DNA from: Methanobacteriaceae archaeon
GTDB lineage: Archaea; Methanobacteriota; Methanobacteria; Methanobacteriales; Methanobacteriaceae
Direction of reading: 5' to 3'
Length of the DNA stretch: 64,000 bases
Assembly: GCA_030656015.1 (NCBI GenBank)
Contig: JAUSNX010000004.1
Span: 434,001 to 498,000, forward strand
This document shows positions 1 through 8,859 of this stretch, piece by piece. Both the position numbers and the translations under genes were made by a program. How positions within the stretch are numbered: position 1 is the first letter of the stretch; each line of letters opens with the position of its first letter. The notes beneath the pieces are model-generated. The model saw only the letters and a list, made by a program, of their open reading frames with translations, was not told where the DNA came from and ran no database searches.

Positions 1-123
1 TATAATTGAGCGGATTTAAGTGGAGTATATTCTAAAAGCCCATTATAAATAATTAATTAAAAAACTTATTTTAGAAGGTTAATCTGAGAATATACCTAAT
101 ATAAAGTGGATAATAAGATTTAA

Positions 124-852
124 TCACACTATATTACCCACATATATGCTCTCTGCAATCTCACGATCTATAGCCATTTGAGTGTGTTCCACCTGAAAGA
201 CATATGATGGGTAAGTTTGAATAATTTCCACTTTTCTCCCTGGCAAAACACCCATGGCCAGTATCTTATTTAAATTTTCACGCTTGTGAGATTGAATATA
301 AACAATTTTACCCGATTTTCCTTTTTTAATTTTATTTAAAGGCAAAACTGATTTTTCTAAAACTTTTTTTACCGATTCATTACATTTACAGGAATTGGTT
401 GCATGAGATATTCCATTTTGGCAGTTACAGGAAGGAATATTTTTCCCATGCGGACACTTATGGGGATGGGATAAAAGAGTACATATACTCTCTTCTACCC
501 CTCCTTCCATTATATGTTCAAAATTGCATGCTGCGGTTTCCATCTCTTCCCCAGTCATACCTAAAACATCGTGAAGCAGTTTTTCTGCCAGCCGGTGTCT
601 TCGAATAATATTTCTAGATTCTTCCCATCCTTGTGGAGTCAATTTAATTTTTTCATCTTGAATTTCTATTAATTTTAGATTTTTGAGCTCTTCAACAACT
701 TTTTCGTCATATAATCCATCTTTATTAATGAATAATTCCATTTCAGGAGATAATTCTAAATCTTCATGGTTTAAACCATATTCTAAATTGTTGTCTTCCA
801 TGAAAACCCATATTTTTTCCAGTAATTCTTCTCCAGGTTCACTTATTTTCAT
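124..852 (-). CDS. DtxR-family metal-dependent repressor with C-terminal FeoA domain
   Basis: A 242-residue iron- or manganese-sensing transcription repressor. Residues 1-75 look like a winged helix with a recognition segment (EELKNLKLIEI, KLTPQGWEESR). Residues 76-135 form the metal-binding and dimerisation part (RRHRLAEKLLHDVLG, then EESICTLLSHPHKCPHGKNI, typical of DtxR/MntR relatives). A His/Cys-rich linker follows, and residues 165-242 match a FeoA/SH3-like domain (NKILAMGVLPGRKVEI). It is the last gene of the feoB operon, 2 bp after the zinc-ribbon gene, so it probably represses its own operon through the boxes near 3430-3501. Family assignment is secure; the metal sensed (Fe2+) is inferred from the operon. 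Confidence 0.9.
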   Translation of the reverse strand: MKISEPGEELLEKIWVFMEDNNLEYGLNHEDLELSPEMELFINKDGLYDEKVVEELKNLKLIEIQDEKIKLTPQGWEESRNIIRRHRLAEKLLHDVLGMTGEEMETAACNFEHIMEGGVEESICTLLSHPHKCPHGKNIPSCNCQNGISHATNSCKCNESVKKVLEKSVLPLNKIKKGKSGKIVYIQSHKRENLNKILAMGVLPGRKVEIIQTYPSYVFQVEHTQMAIDREIAESIYVGNIV

Positions 853-854
853 TT

Positions 855-1037
855 TTAAGCCTCCTTTTTAAGCCTTTTTAAGAATTTAATTATTTTTGAA
901 CCAATTTCTGGGTCAGGTAAAGTTTCATATCCACAATTAGGGCATCTGATTTTCTTACAACCATATCCTAAACATCCCTGACAAATTTCCAGTCTTTTAG
1001 TTTCATCAAAATCATGTCCACAAAGAGCACATTTCAT
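855..1037 (-). CDS. small zinc-ribbon protein of the feo operon
   Basis: A 60-residue protein with paired cysteine motifs, CALC near the start and CQGC, CKKIRCPNC in the middle, consistent with one or two zinc (or iron) sites; the C-terminus is basic (KFLKRLKKEA). Its ATG overlaps the feoB stop codon by 4 bp and the regulator gene follows after 2 bp, so it is translationally coupled in the iron operon. Small cysteine-rich partners of FeoB (FeoC-like) occur in other organisms, but this is not recognisably FeoC. A role in assembling or regulating the transporter is inferred only from position. Confidence 0.75.
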   Translation of the reverse strand: MKCALCGHDFDETKRLEICQGCLGYGCKKIRCPNCGYETLPDPEIGSKIIKFLKRLKKEA

Positions 1038-3067
1038 AAAACTACCCCCAAAGTGGTTAATATCCAGTTAAGGACAAATCCCATGGTAAATGCAAAGGTA
1101 ACAACGAAAACTGCAATTAATAACGAAATTTTCCATCCTCTTTCCTTGGTCATTACCATAAACTGAGCCACACAAGGCATGAAAAGGGTTAGTACCACTG
1201 CAGAAACTAATAGCTGTACCCCAGTTAAAGTACTCTGTATATCATACAATCCTGCTGCACCATAATCTCGCCTGAAGAATCCAAGTATGAATGTTTCAGC
1301 AGTTTCAATAGGCAATCCTATGGCTGTAATCACCGGCGCAATCAGTGCAATCATCATGTTTAGAATTCCAGTTAAGCTTAAAGCCCATAATATAATACTT
1401 ATAAGTATAAATAAAGGAATTATTTCTTTAAAGTACCATATTAGGCGAGTATAAGTTTTTTTCAGTACCTGAGTTGGTCTGGGTAGTCTTAAAGGAGGAA
1501 TTTCCATATAAAACGTTGGATTCTCACCAGGCAATAATTTTGAAGCTGTTAATCCAATTATTACATATAATAATAACATTATAGCGAACCAAAGCCACAA
1601 TGCAGAAGGATGTCCAGATAGAACCGCGAATATTACTCCTAACTGAGCTGCACAAGGTATGGTTAATGCCAGAAGTATGGTGGCTATGGTCCGTTCCCTG
1701 GGTGTTTCTAAAGTCCTGGTTACCATGGTAGCCATACTTCCACAACCAAGACCCAGCACCATGGGTATAACCGCCCTCCCACTGAGTCCTATTAAATTAA
1801 AAAACCGGTTTATCAACATAGCTAAACGAGGCAGATATCCGCTGTCTTCCATTATAGAAAACATCAGGAAGAATGTGCCTACAATAGGCAATATAATAGC
1901 TGTGGCATAAGTCACACCCAATGTCCAGATACCATATTCCCCTACCAATAATTCTTGGATTGCTGTAAATGGGATGTAATTAAGCACAAAGTTGGTTACG
2001 AAAGGGTTTATCCATTCTCCAAATATAGTGGATTCCACCAAGTCCACCAGATCTCCAGCACCAAAAACCCCTACAAACTGATAAAGACCAAAATACATTA
2101 TTACCAGCAATATAGGTATTCCAGTCACAGGATTTATCATTAACCGACTAATCTTTTCGCCCCAAGATAATTTATCTGTTTTTTCAGTTTTTAATGTTGA
2201 AGAAACCAGTTCTGTAGCATTTTTTTGTAATCTGAGCTTAAAAAGATAATTAAGTGGCATTCTGAATTGTGAAGTAGTTTCTTTTACCACTAACATTATT
2301 TTTTCATAATTAGAATCATTATTTTCTTTAATTAATTTTTTTACATCCCCATCTTCTTGTAATAACAACAATGATAATGCACGCTTAGAAATAGGATATT
2401 TATTATGGATTAATGCACTAATTTTATTAACAGCCGCTTCTAAAACTGTATTATATTCTACTGAGAAAATTTTGTCTTTTTTATGATAATTACCTATCAT
2501 TTCTCTAAGAAGATCTAAGCCATGTCCTGTAGCAGCAGTAGTAGGAACTACAGGTATTCCAAGTTGTTTTTCTAGTTTCGAATGGTTAATTATAGTTCCA
2601 ACTTTTTTAGCCTCATCCATCATGTTTAATACTAGTATTATAGGCAATTCTGCCTCAATTAGTTGTAAAGTTAATGTTAACATCCTCTCCAGATTTTTTG
2701 AGTCTACTACATGGATAATAATGTCATTGTCTTCTTCCAATAGCATTAACTTGGAAATTCTTTCCTCCTCAGTGATGGAACTTAAAGAATACATCCCTGG
2801 AGAGTCCATTATTTCGAATTTTTTTCCATCAATATTAAATTTCCCACGATCAACAGTTACAGTGGTACCGGGATAGTTGGATACAGTCACATAAGAACCA
2901 GTTAATTGGTTAAAAAGCATACTCTTACCAACATTTGGATTACCGAGCAAAACTATCTTTTTTGGTTTAACCGAATCTAATTTTGATTTCAGTTTCGAAT
3001 TTTCTTTAAAATCCTTTTGATCCTTTTTATTCGATTTAAACCAATTTTTGATATTTTTTGTCCACAT
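1034..3067 (-). CDS. feoB: ferrous iron transport protein B
   Basis: Cytoplasmic-membrane Fe2+ transporter with an N-terminal G-protein domain. G1 is GNPNVGKS, G3 is DSPGMYSL, and G4 is NMMD; the C-terminal half has the FeoB gate regions (PMVLGLGCGSMA, IPCAAQLGVIFAVLSG, FRRDYGAAGLYD, FMPCVAQFMVM) between about 8-10 membrane segments. The longest open frame begins at 3142, but the ATG at 3067 has AGGAGA about 10 nt upstream and removes a 25-residue AT-encoded extension that overlaps the preceding gene; this start gives 677 residues, normal for the family. It is flanked by a histone-fold gene upstream and a zinc ribbon and a DtxR regulator downstream, so expression is probably iron-repressed. 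Confidence 0.96.
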   Translation of the reverse strand: MWTKNIKNWFKSNKKDQKDFKENSKLKSKLDSVKPKKIVLLGNPNVGKSMLFNQLTGSYVTVSNYPGTTVTVDRGKFNIDGKKFEIMDSPGMYSLSSITEEERISKLMLLEEDNDIIIHVVDSKNLERMLTLTLQLIEAELPIILVLNMMDEAKKVGTIINHSKLEKQLGIPVVPTTAATGHGLDLLREMIGNYHKKDKIFSVEYNTVLEAAVNKISALIHNKYPISKRALSLLLLQEDGDVKKLIKENNDSNYEKIMLVVKETTSQFRMPLNYLFKLRLQKNATELVSSTLKTEKTDKLSWGEKISRLMINPVTGIPILLVIMYFGLYQFVGVFGAGDLVDLVESTIFGEWINPFVTNFVLNYIPFTAIQELLVGEYGIWTLGVTYATAIILPIVGTFFLMFSIMEDSGYLPRLAMLINRFFNLIGLSGRAVIPMVLGLGCGSMATMVTRTLETPRERTIATILLALTIPCAAQLGVIFAVLSGHPSALWLWFAIMLLLYVIIGLTASKLLPGENPTFYMEIPPLRLPRPTQVLKKTYTRLIWYFKEIIPLFILISIILWALSLTGILNMMIALIAPVITAIGLPIETAETFILGFFRRDYGAAGLYDIQSTLTGVQLLVSAVVLTLFMPCVAQFMVMTKERGWKISLLIAVFVVTFAFTMGFVLNWILTTLGVVL

Positions 3068-3125
3068 TAAAGTATTTCTCCTAATATTTTTAAAATAATT
3101 TGTAAAATAGAATTTATTAACGAAT

Positions 3126-3395
3126 TTAAAGAGTATATTCACATATTACTGTTTGAATAGCTTTTTTCATATATTCAGGACCAATAATGTTTTTTCCATT
3201 TTTAGATGCCTCTCTGGAAGCTTCTTCTGCCACCATATGGCCCAGATCATCGAAAAATTCTTGAAGATTTTCAACAGCCGTCCAATTAGTTTTGGCCACA
3301 CGCTCTCTATTTAAAATACTTAATTCCATGTTAGCATGCGTTTTTACAACCGGAGTGAATGGTATATCCATTTTTTTATAGTTTACATCATTCAT
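3126..3395 (-). CDS. histone-fold protein, first gene of the feo operon
   Basis: An 89-residue protein. The segment IPFTPV near residue 11 resembles the start of archaeal histones (LPIAPI). The long central helix (residues 40-66, ending EEASREASKNG), a short loop and a final helix (GPEYMKKAIQTV) match helix 2, loop 2 and helix 3 of the histone fold (compare KAEDIELAV). The region between is longer and less basic than in HMf-type histones, so it may bind DNA differently or act as a dimer partner. It is preceded by GGTG at the right distance from ATG, and its promoter holds the DtxR-type boxes. Histone fold is my reading without a search; function is unknown. Confidence 0.6.
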   Translation of the reverse strand: MNDVNYKKMDIPFTPVVKTHANMELSILNRERVAKTNWTAVENLQEFFDDLGHMVAEEASREASKNGKNIIGPEYMKKAIQTVICEYTL

Positions 3396-3429
3396 TGTTC
3401 ACCAATATCAGACTAATAGAAATTTAAAT

Positions 3430-3445
3430 TTAGGTTTGCCTAAAC
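3430..3445. promoter_or_regulatory. DtxR-type operator, box 1
   Basis: Perfect inverted repeat TTTAGG-tttg-CCTAAA, close to the DtxR-family consensus (TTAGGTTAGCCTAA). It lies 35-50 bp before the histone-fold start codon, at or just downstream of the transcription start expected from the TATA box at 3475-3482, a position suited to repression. The regulator encoded at 124-852 is the obvious ligand. Confidence 0.75.
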
Positions 3446-3474
3446 TTTCATTAATTTAAGTGGATTATCATCAT

Positions 3475-3482
3475 ATATAAAA
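3475..3482 (-). promoter_or_regulatory. TATA box of the feo operon
   Basis: On the minus strand this reads TTTATATA, a good archaeal TATA box. A start about 25 nt downstream would fall near 3450, some 55 nt before the first start codon. It sits between operator boxes 1 and 2, with box 2 overlapping the TFB-recognition side. Confidence 0.6.
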
Positions 3483-3483
3483 T

Positions 3484-3501
3484 TTTAGGTTCACCTAAAA
3501 A
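3484..3501. promoter_or_regulatory. DtxR-type operator, box 2
   Basis: Perfect inverted repeat TTTTAGG-ttca-CCTAAAA. It shares the TTTAGGTT..CCTAAA core with box 1, its centre is 55 bp away, and it abuts the TATA box on the upstream (BRE) side, so a bound repressor would block TBP/TFB. Confidence 0.75.
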
Positions 3502-3504
3502 TTT

Positions 3505-3522
3505 TTTAGGTTGAGCAAAAAA
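3505..3522. promoter_or_regulatory. degenerate DtxR-type half site, box 3
   Basis: TTTTAGG-ttga-GCAAAAA: the left arm is identical to box 2, the right arm is degenerate. Its centre is about 21 bp from that of box 2, i.e. two helical turns, as expected for cooperative repressor binding. The rest of the gap to 3769 is AT-rich and shows nothing else I can identify. Confidence 0.4.
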
Positions 3523-3769
3523 TTAAAAGAATATATAAACTTTGAAATCAAAAAAAAAAACGAATTCATAATTATTTCATAATAGAAATTAATCATGATT
3601 TGAAAAATGAATATTCAAAAAGAATTATATGTATTTAAAGTCATAATGATTTTATTAAAAATCAAGTATATAGAAATTAAAATTTAGAAACTAAAATCCA
3701 GTTTATTGATTTAAAATTATAATAAATTAAATTATTTTTATCAATTTTTTTTAAATTTAAGGTGATGCA

Positions 3770-4894
3770 GTGAAATTTAACAATATAGTTTACGATTCAC
3801 ATATAACAGAAAACAAATTATTAATTGCCTCTAATGAACCTAAAAAAGAGGCTAAAGTGGTTGTTCTCCAACCAGTAGGTTATCCATTCATTTGTAATTT
3901 AGTAGAAACTCCTAAAATAGAAGTTTTCGATAAAGAACTCTTTGAGTTATATGCACAAGACCAGTGGGAAGGATTTACTGCAAAAGAAGGATCTTATCTT
4001 TTTGATCAAAAATTACTGCCAGATTATGCTTTTAAAGTTATTAAAGCACATCCTGACGAGTCAAAAATAACTGAAAATACATCTATACTCCTAGTTGATG
4101 TTTTAAAAGATTCTGATGATATTCAGAAAATAGAAACTCAACTTAAAATAGATGATGTGGTAGGCCAAGAACAAGCCAAAACTAAATGTAAAATAATAAT
4201 GAAGTATCTTCAGGATCCTGAAAAATTCAAAGAATGGGCCCCTAGAAATGTCCTATTTTTTGGAACACCCGGTACTGGAAAGACTATGCTGGCCAAATCA
4301 TTATCTAATGAGCTTAAAGTCCCATTATACCTCATAAAGGCCACTACTCTTATTGGAGATCATGTGGGTGATGGTGCCCGCCAAATACACGAATTATATG
4401 ATATTGCAGCTAAAAATTCGCCTTCAGTAATATTTATTGACGAAATTGATGCTGTAGGTCTGGATAGAAAATACCAATCCCTGCGAGGAGATGTTTCAGA
4501 AGTGGTGAATGCACTTTTAACTGAAATGGACGGTATTAAACAAAACTACGGTGTAGTTACCATAGGTGCTACCAACAACCCATCCGTTTTAGATTATGCT
4601 ATTAGAAGCCGATTTGAAGAGGAAATAGAATTTAAACTTCCAGAAGAACCAGAAAGAAAGGAAATAATCAAAAACAATATTGATTCCATGCCTCTGGAAG
4701 TAAAGGTTTCTGTGGAAAAGCTGGCCCAGTTATCCAAAGGAATGTCTGGAAGAGATATTAAAGAAAAACTATTAAAAAATTCCCTTCATAAAGCCATATC
4801 TGATGATGAAGAGGTAGTGGAAATGAAGCACGTCGAATATGCTCTTAAAAATTATCAGACCGAAAAGAACGAACCTAAGGGAATGTTTGCTTAA
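3770..4894 (+). CDS. AAA-family ATPase (CDC48/proteasomal ATPase-like, single AAA domain)
   Basis: A 374-residue protein with an N-terminal domain of about 125 residues and one AAA module: Walker A GTPGTGKT (about residue 166), Walker [11 protein letters not shown], sensor-1 GATNNPSV, and arginines in [12 protein letters not shown], followed by a C-terminal helical lid ([15 protein letters not shown]). It starts with GTG behind GGTGATG. It lacks the coiled coil of proteasome-activating nucleotidase and the second AAA module of CDC48, so it is an orphan AAA unfoldase or remodelling factor. Similar proteins occur in methanogens; substrates are unknown. It stands alone, transcribed away from the iron operon. 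Confidence 0.8.
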   Translation: MKFNNIVYDSHITENKLLIASNEPKKEAKVVVLQPVGYPFICNLVETPKIEVFDKELFELYAQDQWEGFTAKEGSYLFDQKLLPDYAFKVIKAHPDESKITENTSILLVDVLKDSDDIQKIETQLKIDDVVGQEQAKTKCKIIMKYLQDPEKFKEWAPRNVLFFGTPGTGKTMLAKSLSNELKVPLYLIKATTLIGDHVGDGARQIHELYDIAAKNSPSVIFIDEIDAVGLDRKYQSLRGDVSEVVNALLTEMDGIKQNYGVVTIGATNNPSVLDYAIRSRFEEEIEFKLPEEPERKEIIKNNIDSMPLEVKVSVEKLAQLSKGMSGRDIKEKLLKNSLHKAISDDEEVVEMKHVEYALKNYQTEKNEPKGMFA

Positions 4895-5091
4895 TCATCC
4901 CTTAAAAACCATTATTTTCATCCCATCTTTATTTTTAATTATTTATTTTTAATTTTTTTAAAAAGTTTTTGAATTAAAATATTGATTATAAATTAATTAA
5001 TTTGGTTAATATTTGATTAATTAATTCAACTTAATTGAATTTCATATTCTTTTTAGAATAAAATATTTATCATTAAAATAAATATGACTAT

Positions 5092-5814
5092 ATGAGCATT
5101 AAGGAACTATTTTTAGATGCCAGTAAGTTCGCAGCTTCAGACTGGACAAAATTTATCTTATTAGGAATAATATTCGTGGATATAGACCTATTAGATCAAA
5201 CTACCGACATGTTAATGCCAGATTTCTTTAATTACATATTTTTAGTTGCATTTTTTATTTTAGTTTTCATAGAAGCCGGCTATTTATTCAGAATAATAGA
5301 GTCCTCTGTAGATGGATCAGATAAATTACCACCATTTAGTAATCTGCTACAATTATTTACACACGGGCTCAAAGATTCTTTAGTAGTTGGCAGTTATATG
5401 TTCATTCCTGCAGTGCTATTTGTCATTTCCGCAGGGTTGACATTGATCTATTTGGGGAATGATATTTCTGTAAAATTTCCGCTCGAATTGTTTTTACTTT
5501 CCTTGGTAATTGGAATCATATTTTTTATAATTTTACAAGCAGCAATACTGAATATGGCCCATAATAAAGGTAAATTAAAATCAGCATTTGATTATAGAGG
5601 CATATTTAGAAAAATAAAGAATGTAGGGTTGAAAAAATTTTTAGTAGTGTGTTTTTTAACTGCACTTATATTTGTGATATTAAAACCATTTGTGGTGGAT
5701 GAAATAAGAGGATATATGGATCCCATAGGTAGTACAATACTGGAAATGATAATCGCACCATATTTAGCTATTTTGACCAGTCGCTTTTTAGGTACTATGG
5801 ACCGTTATAATTAA
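5092..5814 (+). CDS. DUF4013-type integral membrane protein
   Basis: A 240-residue protein with about five hydrophobic segments. The segment EAGYLFRIIESSVDGSDKLP matches the signature of DUF4013 proteins, which are common in multiple copies in methanogens and have no known function. No ribosome-binding site precedes the ATG, which lies shortly after an AT-rich promoter-like stretch, so the mRNA may be nearly leaderless. Single gene, no operon partner. Confidence 0.75.
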   Translation: MSIKELFLDASKFAASDWTKFILLGIIFVDIDLLDQTTDMLMPDFFNYIFLVAFFILVFIEAGYLFRIIESSVDGSDKLPPFSNLLQLFTHGLKDSLVVGSYMFIPAVLFVISAGLTLIYLGNDISVKFPLELFLLSLVIGIIFFIILQAAILNMAHNKGKLKSAFDYRGIFRKIKNVGLKKFLVVCFLTALIFVILKPFVVDEIRGYMDPIGSTILEMIIAPYLAILTSRFLGTMDRYN

Positions 5815-5954
5815 AATGAAATTATTAATGTAAGTATTCTAGCTTGTAAATAATCAAATTAATTTCTGCTTAATTAAAAATATCCAATTAAAATTTTAAA
5901 AATAAAATTGAATACATATTATTCTAATTAAAATATAATTCCAAAATGAAATTA

Positions 5955-7187
5955 TTAATTTCGTTTAAAAATAAGCTCACAAGCTTTAATTAGTTCATCA
6001 TCTTGATTTTCAGCAGCTTGTTTAATATTAGAAACTACATCAAAGAAGATTTTATCAACCACTGACTTGGTAAGATTTTCAACAACTTTTTCTTTGCCAT
6101 TGAGATCACCTAACATATTAATGGCCTTTTGAGTTTCATTTGTCCTAATTAGCTCCATTTCACGGCGTATTTGTGAAATTAGTGGCTCCACTTCAATGTG
6201 TTTAAGAGATTTTTCAAGAAGGATTAATTCTTCCTGAACAATTTTTTCAGCTTCTTTAGCCTCTTCTTCTCGCATCTTGCGGTTTTCATCTGCAATTCCG
6301 CGTAAATTATCTATATTAAATACTTTAACCCCTAATTCCGACACTTTATCTTCAATATCACGAGGATTAGCAATATCAACCATTACTAAAGATTCTCTTC
6401 GCTCTGGAGGTACGGCATCCTTCACTTTTTCATAAGTTAAAATAGGATGAGGGGCACCAGTAGCACTTATAATAACATCAGCATCAGCCATAAATTCCAT
6501 TAGAAGATCAAAATGAATGGCATAACCACCTAATTCTTTGGCCAATTCTACCGCCCGATCATAAGTCCTGTTGGCGACCACAATAGCCTTCAAATGTTTC
6601 TCAACCAATGCCTTGGCCACCAGAGTTCCCATCTTTCCAGCACCTACCACCAGAACTTTTTTACATTTGAGATTGCCATGAACTTCTTCTGCCAGTTCAA
6701 CTGCTGCGGAACCAATAGAAACGCATCCTCGATTAATGTGAGTTTTTTTCCGTACGGCCTGACCTACATGAATAGCCTTAGTAAAAATAGTATTTAAAAT
6801 TAAACCAGAAGTATTTTCTTTTATTCCTCTTCTTTTAGCATCCCTTATTTGGCCCAAAATTTGATCTTCACCAATAATCATTGATTCTAAACCAGAAGAT
6901 AGTCTTAAAAGATGTTCCATAGCATTTTGATCTTTTTCAATTACCAAACCCTCTTTAATAAAAGATCCAGATTTTAAATCATCTTCCAGACTACAATAAT
7001 TAGAATCATCATGAAAAGAACTGACAAAAATATAATACTCCGCGCGGTTGCAGGTTTTTATTGAAATAAACTCTTTAACTAAATAGTTTGACTTTAAATA
7101 GTTAAATAAATCATCAAGAGAAGATATTGAGTTTTCCATAGTCTGAATATCTGCTGTTTTATGATCAACCCTAATATTTAAAATCAA
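5955..7187 (-). CDS. hemA: glutamyl-tRNA reductase
   Basis: Makes glutamate-1-semialdehyde from Glu-tRNA with NADPH, the first committed step to tetrapyrroles (here haem-like compounds, cobamides and F430). The 410-residue protein has the catalytic-cysteine motif [13 protein letters not shown] (about residue 46), the tRNA-binding segment [22 protein letters not shown], the nucleotide-binding GAGKMG motif and a C-terminal dimerisation helix region. It begins with TTG behind GGGGAGGAC and overlaps the stop of the upstream siroheme gene by 4 bp (TTGA), indicating translational coupling. Confidence 0.96.
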   Translation of the reverse strand: MILNIRVDHKTADIQTMENSISSLDDLFNYLKSNYLVKEFISIKTCNRAEYYIFVSSFHDDSNYCSLEDDLKSGSFIKEGLVIEKDQNAMEHLLRLSSGLESMIIGEDQILGQIRDAKRRGIKENTSGLILNTIFTKAIHVGQAVRKKTHINRGCVSIGSAAVELAEEVHGNLKCKKVLVVGAGKMGTLVAKALVEKHLKAIVVANRTYDRAVELAKELGGYAIHFDLLMEFMADADVIISATGAPHPILTYEKVKDAVPPERRESLVMVDIANPRDIEDKVSELGVKVFNIDNLRGIADENRKMREEEAKEAEKIVQEELILLEKSLKHIEVEPLISQIRREMELIRTNETQKAINMLGDLNGKEKVVENLTKSVVDKIFFDVVSNIKQAAENQDDELIKACELIFKRN

Positions 7188-7948
7188 AAAGAGTCCTCCC
7201 CAATATTTTTAGATTTCTGATTCATAGGCCCCTTTTTATTAGAATTCTGGTTCTTAGAGTTCTGACTCTTATATAATTCATCTGGATTTTCAGAACTATT
7301 GCCATGATTATTTATTTTTAAATCAGAATCGTCAAGTTGACTTATAAAAGAATTAACATTATCAATGGCCTCTTCTAAATTATTTTCTTTAAGACATTTA
7401 TTAATTTCAGGGTTATTAGAAATTTGATAAAGGTAATCTCGCCTTAATTTCTGATTTACAACACATTCTTTTAATTTAGTTCTGGAATAATCCTGTAATT
7501 CAATTTTTAATATATCTTCCGGAGTTATGATGGATTGTATCTTCTTTCTAAGCATACGGGCCATTAAAGGACTTTTTCCACCAGTGAATATGGATATTTG
7601 AGCATCAGCTATAGAAAATGTAGTGGGAACAATAACATTGCCTTCTAAAGGAGCGTCTGCACGATTTAAAAGCTTTTCTCCTGCAAGACTTGCAACTTTA
7701 TTATTCATTTCACTATCCCCACTGGCCAGAACAACCAGATCGGCCCATTCAACCAGAATTTCTATCTCATTAATTGGTTTGGTCATTGCACCCAGTTTTT
7801 GAAGATTATCTGAAATCTTTCCCCCAGTAACAATTACCTCAGCACCCGCTTGAATAAAACGGGACGCCCTTCTCTCACCAACTTCCCCAGCACCCAATAC
7901 TAGGACCTTCATTTTGTCAGTTTTAAGAAAAAGGGGAGTCCAGGTCAT
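7184..7948 (-). CDS. precorrin-2 dehydrogenase / siroheme synthase-like protein
   Basis: NAD-dependent oxidation of precorrin-2 to sirohydrochlorin, feeding siroheme, F430 and cobamide synthesis. The Rossmann motif [20 protein letters not shown] lies near residue 16, and [19 protein letters not shown] is the typical active-site region of the CysG-N/Met8 family. About the last 45 residues are a low-complexity Asn/Ser/Lys tail not present in typical relatives of about 205-210 residues. It is coupled to hemA by a 4-bp overlap. Whether it also chelates iron cannot be told from sequence. Confidence 0.85.
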   Translation of the reverse strand: MTWTPLFLKTDKMKVLVLGAGEVGERRASRFIQAGAEVIVTGGKISDNLQKLGAMTKPINEIEILVEWADLVVLASGDSEMNNKVASLAGEKLLNRADAPLEGNVIVPTTFSIADAQISIFTGGKSPLMARMLRKKIQSIITPEDILKIELQDYSRTKLKECVVNQKLRRDYLYQISNNPEINKCLKENNLEEAIDNVNSFISQLDDSDLKINNHGNSSENPDELYKSQNSKNQNSNKKGPMNQKSKNIGEDSF

Positions 7949-8107
7949 AAAAATCTCCTATTATTAAATATTCATCTTCATTGAGTATAATATTTAATTA
8001 TCTATAAATTAACTCTTATTCATAATGAACCCAATATTAATTGCAAATTATTCATTTGGGTAATAATAATGAAAATAATGAAATAAATAAGAGCGTTGTC
8101 CCATTAT

Positions 8108-8581
8108 TTATTCAGCATCTTTCATTCTAAGAACTTTCATAGCAGTCCTAATATCATTACCACATTCTTTAAGTACTTTCAAAGCTTCTTCTTCAGAAAC
8201 ATTAAATGTGTCTGCTAGTGCTTTCACACCGTCTTCATCTAGAAAATCCGATTTTCCAACTAGTTCTTCAGAAAGTTGTTTTTTAAGTTCCAAGAACTCA
8301 TCAGTACTCATGTCAATACGCCTCATGACCATGTCCCTTAAAGGACAGGGCTTAGATGGCTTACAACACCATACCAGTGAACCGAAACAGGTCCCTTCAC
8401 CTTCTCCTAGCCTTGTTTTCTTTCCAAATTCTTCTTTAATTCCGATATAATCTTGAGGTGTGATACCCGCGTCTTCCAGGGCATATAAAATGGGACACGG
8501 CTTCACTGGAGGGCAGCAAAAACTTAGTGCCCTTTTGTCACCGCCTCTACAAACGTGTGATGGTGCATCATCCCATACCAT
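8108..8581 (-). CDS. methanogenesis marker 9 domain protein with C-terminal UBA-like domain
   Basis: A protein family found essentially only in methanogens. It has two related cysteine blocks, [11 protein letters not shown] and [11 protein letters not shown], plus an earlier CRGGDKR motif; together these could hold an Fe-S cluster or zinc. Residues from about 120 on ([20 protein letters not shown]) look like a UBA/TS-N three-helix domain. A longer frame opens with TTG at 8596, but that codon overlaps the GGAGG that precedes the ATG at 8581, which I take as the start (157 residues). The component A2 gene lies upstream on the same strand, 279 bp away, suggesting a link with methyl-CoM reductase maturation. 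Its biochemical role is unknown. Confidence 0.78.
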   Translation of the reverse strand: MVWDDAPSHVCRGGDKRALSFCCPPVKPCPILYALEDAGITPQDYIGIKEEFGKKTRLGEGEGTCFGSLVWCCKPSKPCPLRDMVMRRIDMSTDEFLELKKQLSEELVGKSDFLDEDGVKALADTFNVSEEEALKVLKECGNDIRTAMKVLRMKDAE

Positions 8582-8859
8582 ATTAATATCCTCCAAATTT
8601 TTAATAACTATTTTTAACTAATTCGGTTAAGATAGTTGTAAATTCATTAATTAATATTAAAATTCAAGACATTTATCTGTGAATTTAAATTTACAAAATT
8701 TAATTAATTTATATTATTAAATAATTTATAAGTTTAGTAATTTACTATTAGCCATCCAAAAAATTTATTAAATAATAAAAAAGTGATAATTCCAATAATT
8801 ATTTTAAAATATTATTTTAAATTTTTGGTTCAAAATAATTAAACGAATTATCCTATGGA

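Noticed and set aside
1524-2876. Open frames on both strands inside feoB
   Set aside because: They overlap a well conserved gene in other frames, have no ribosome-binding sites and have unnatural composition.
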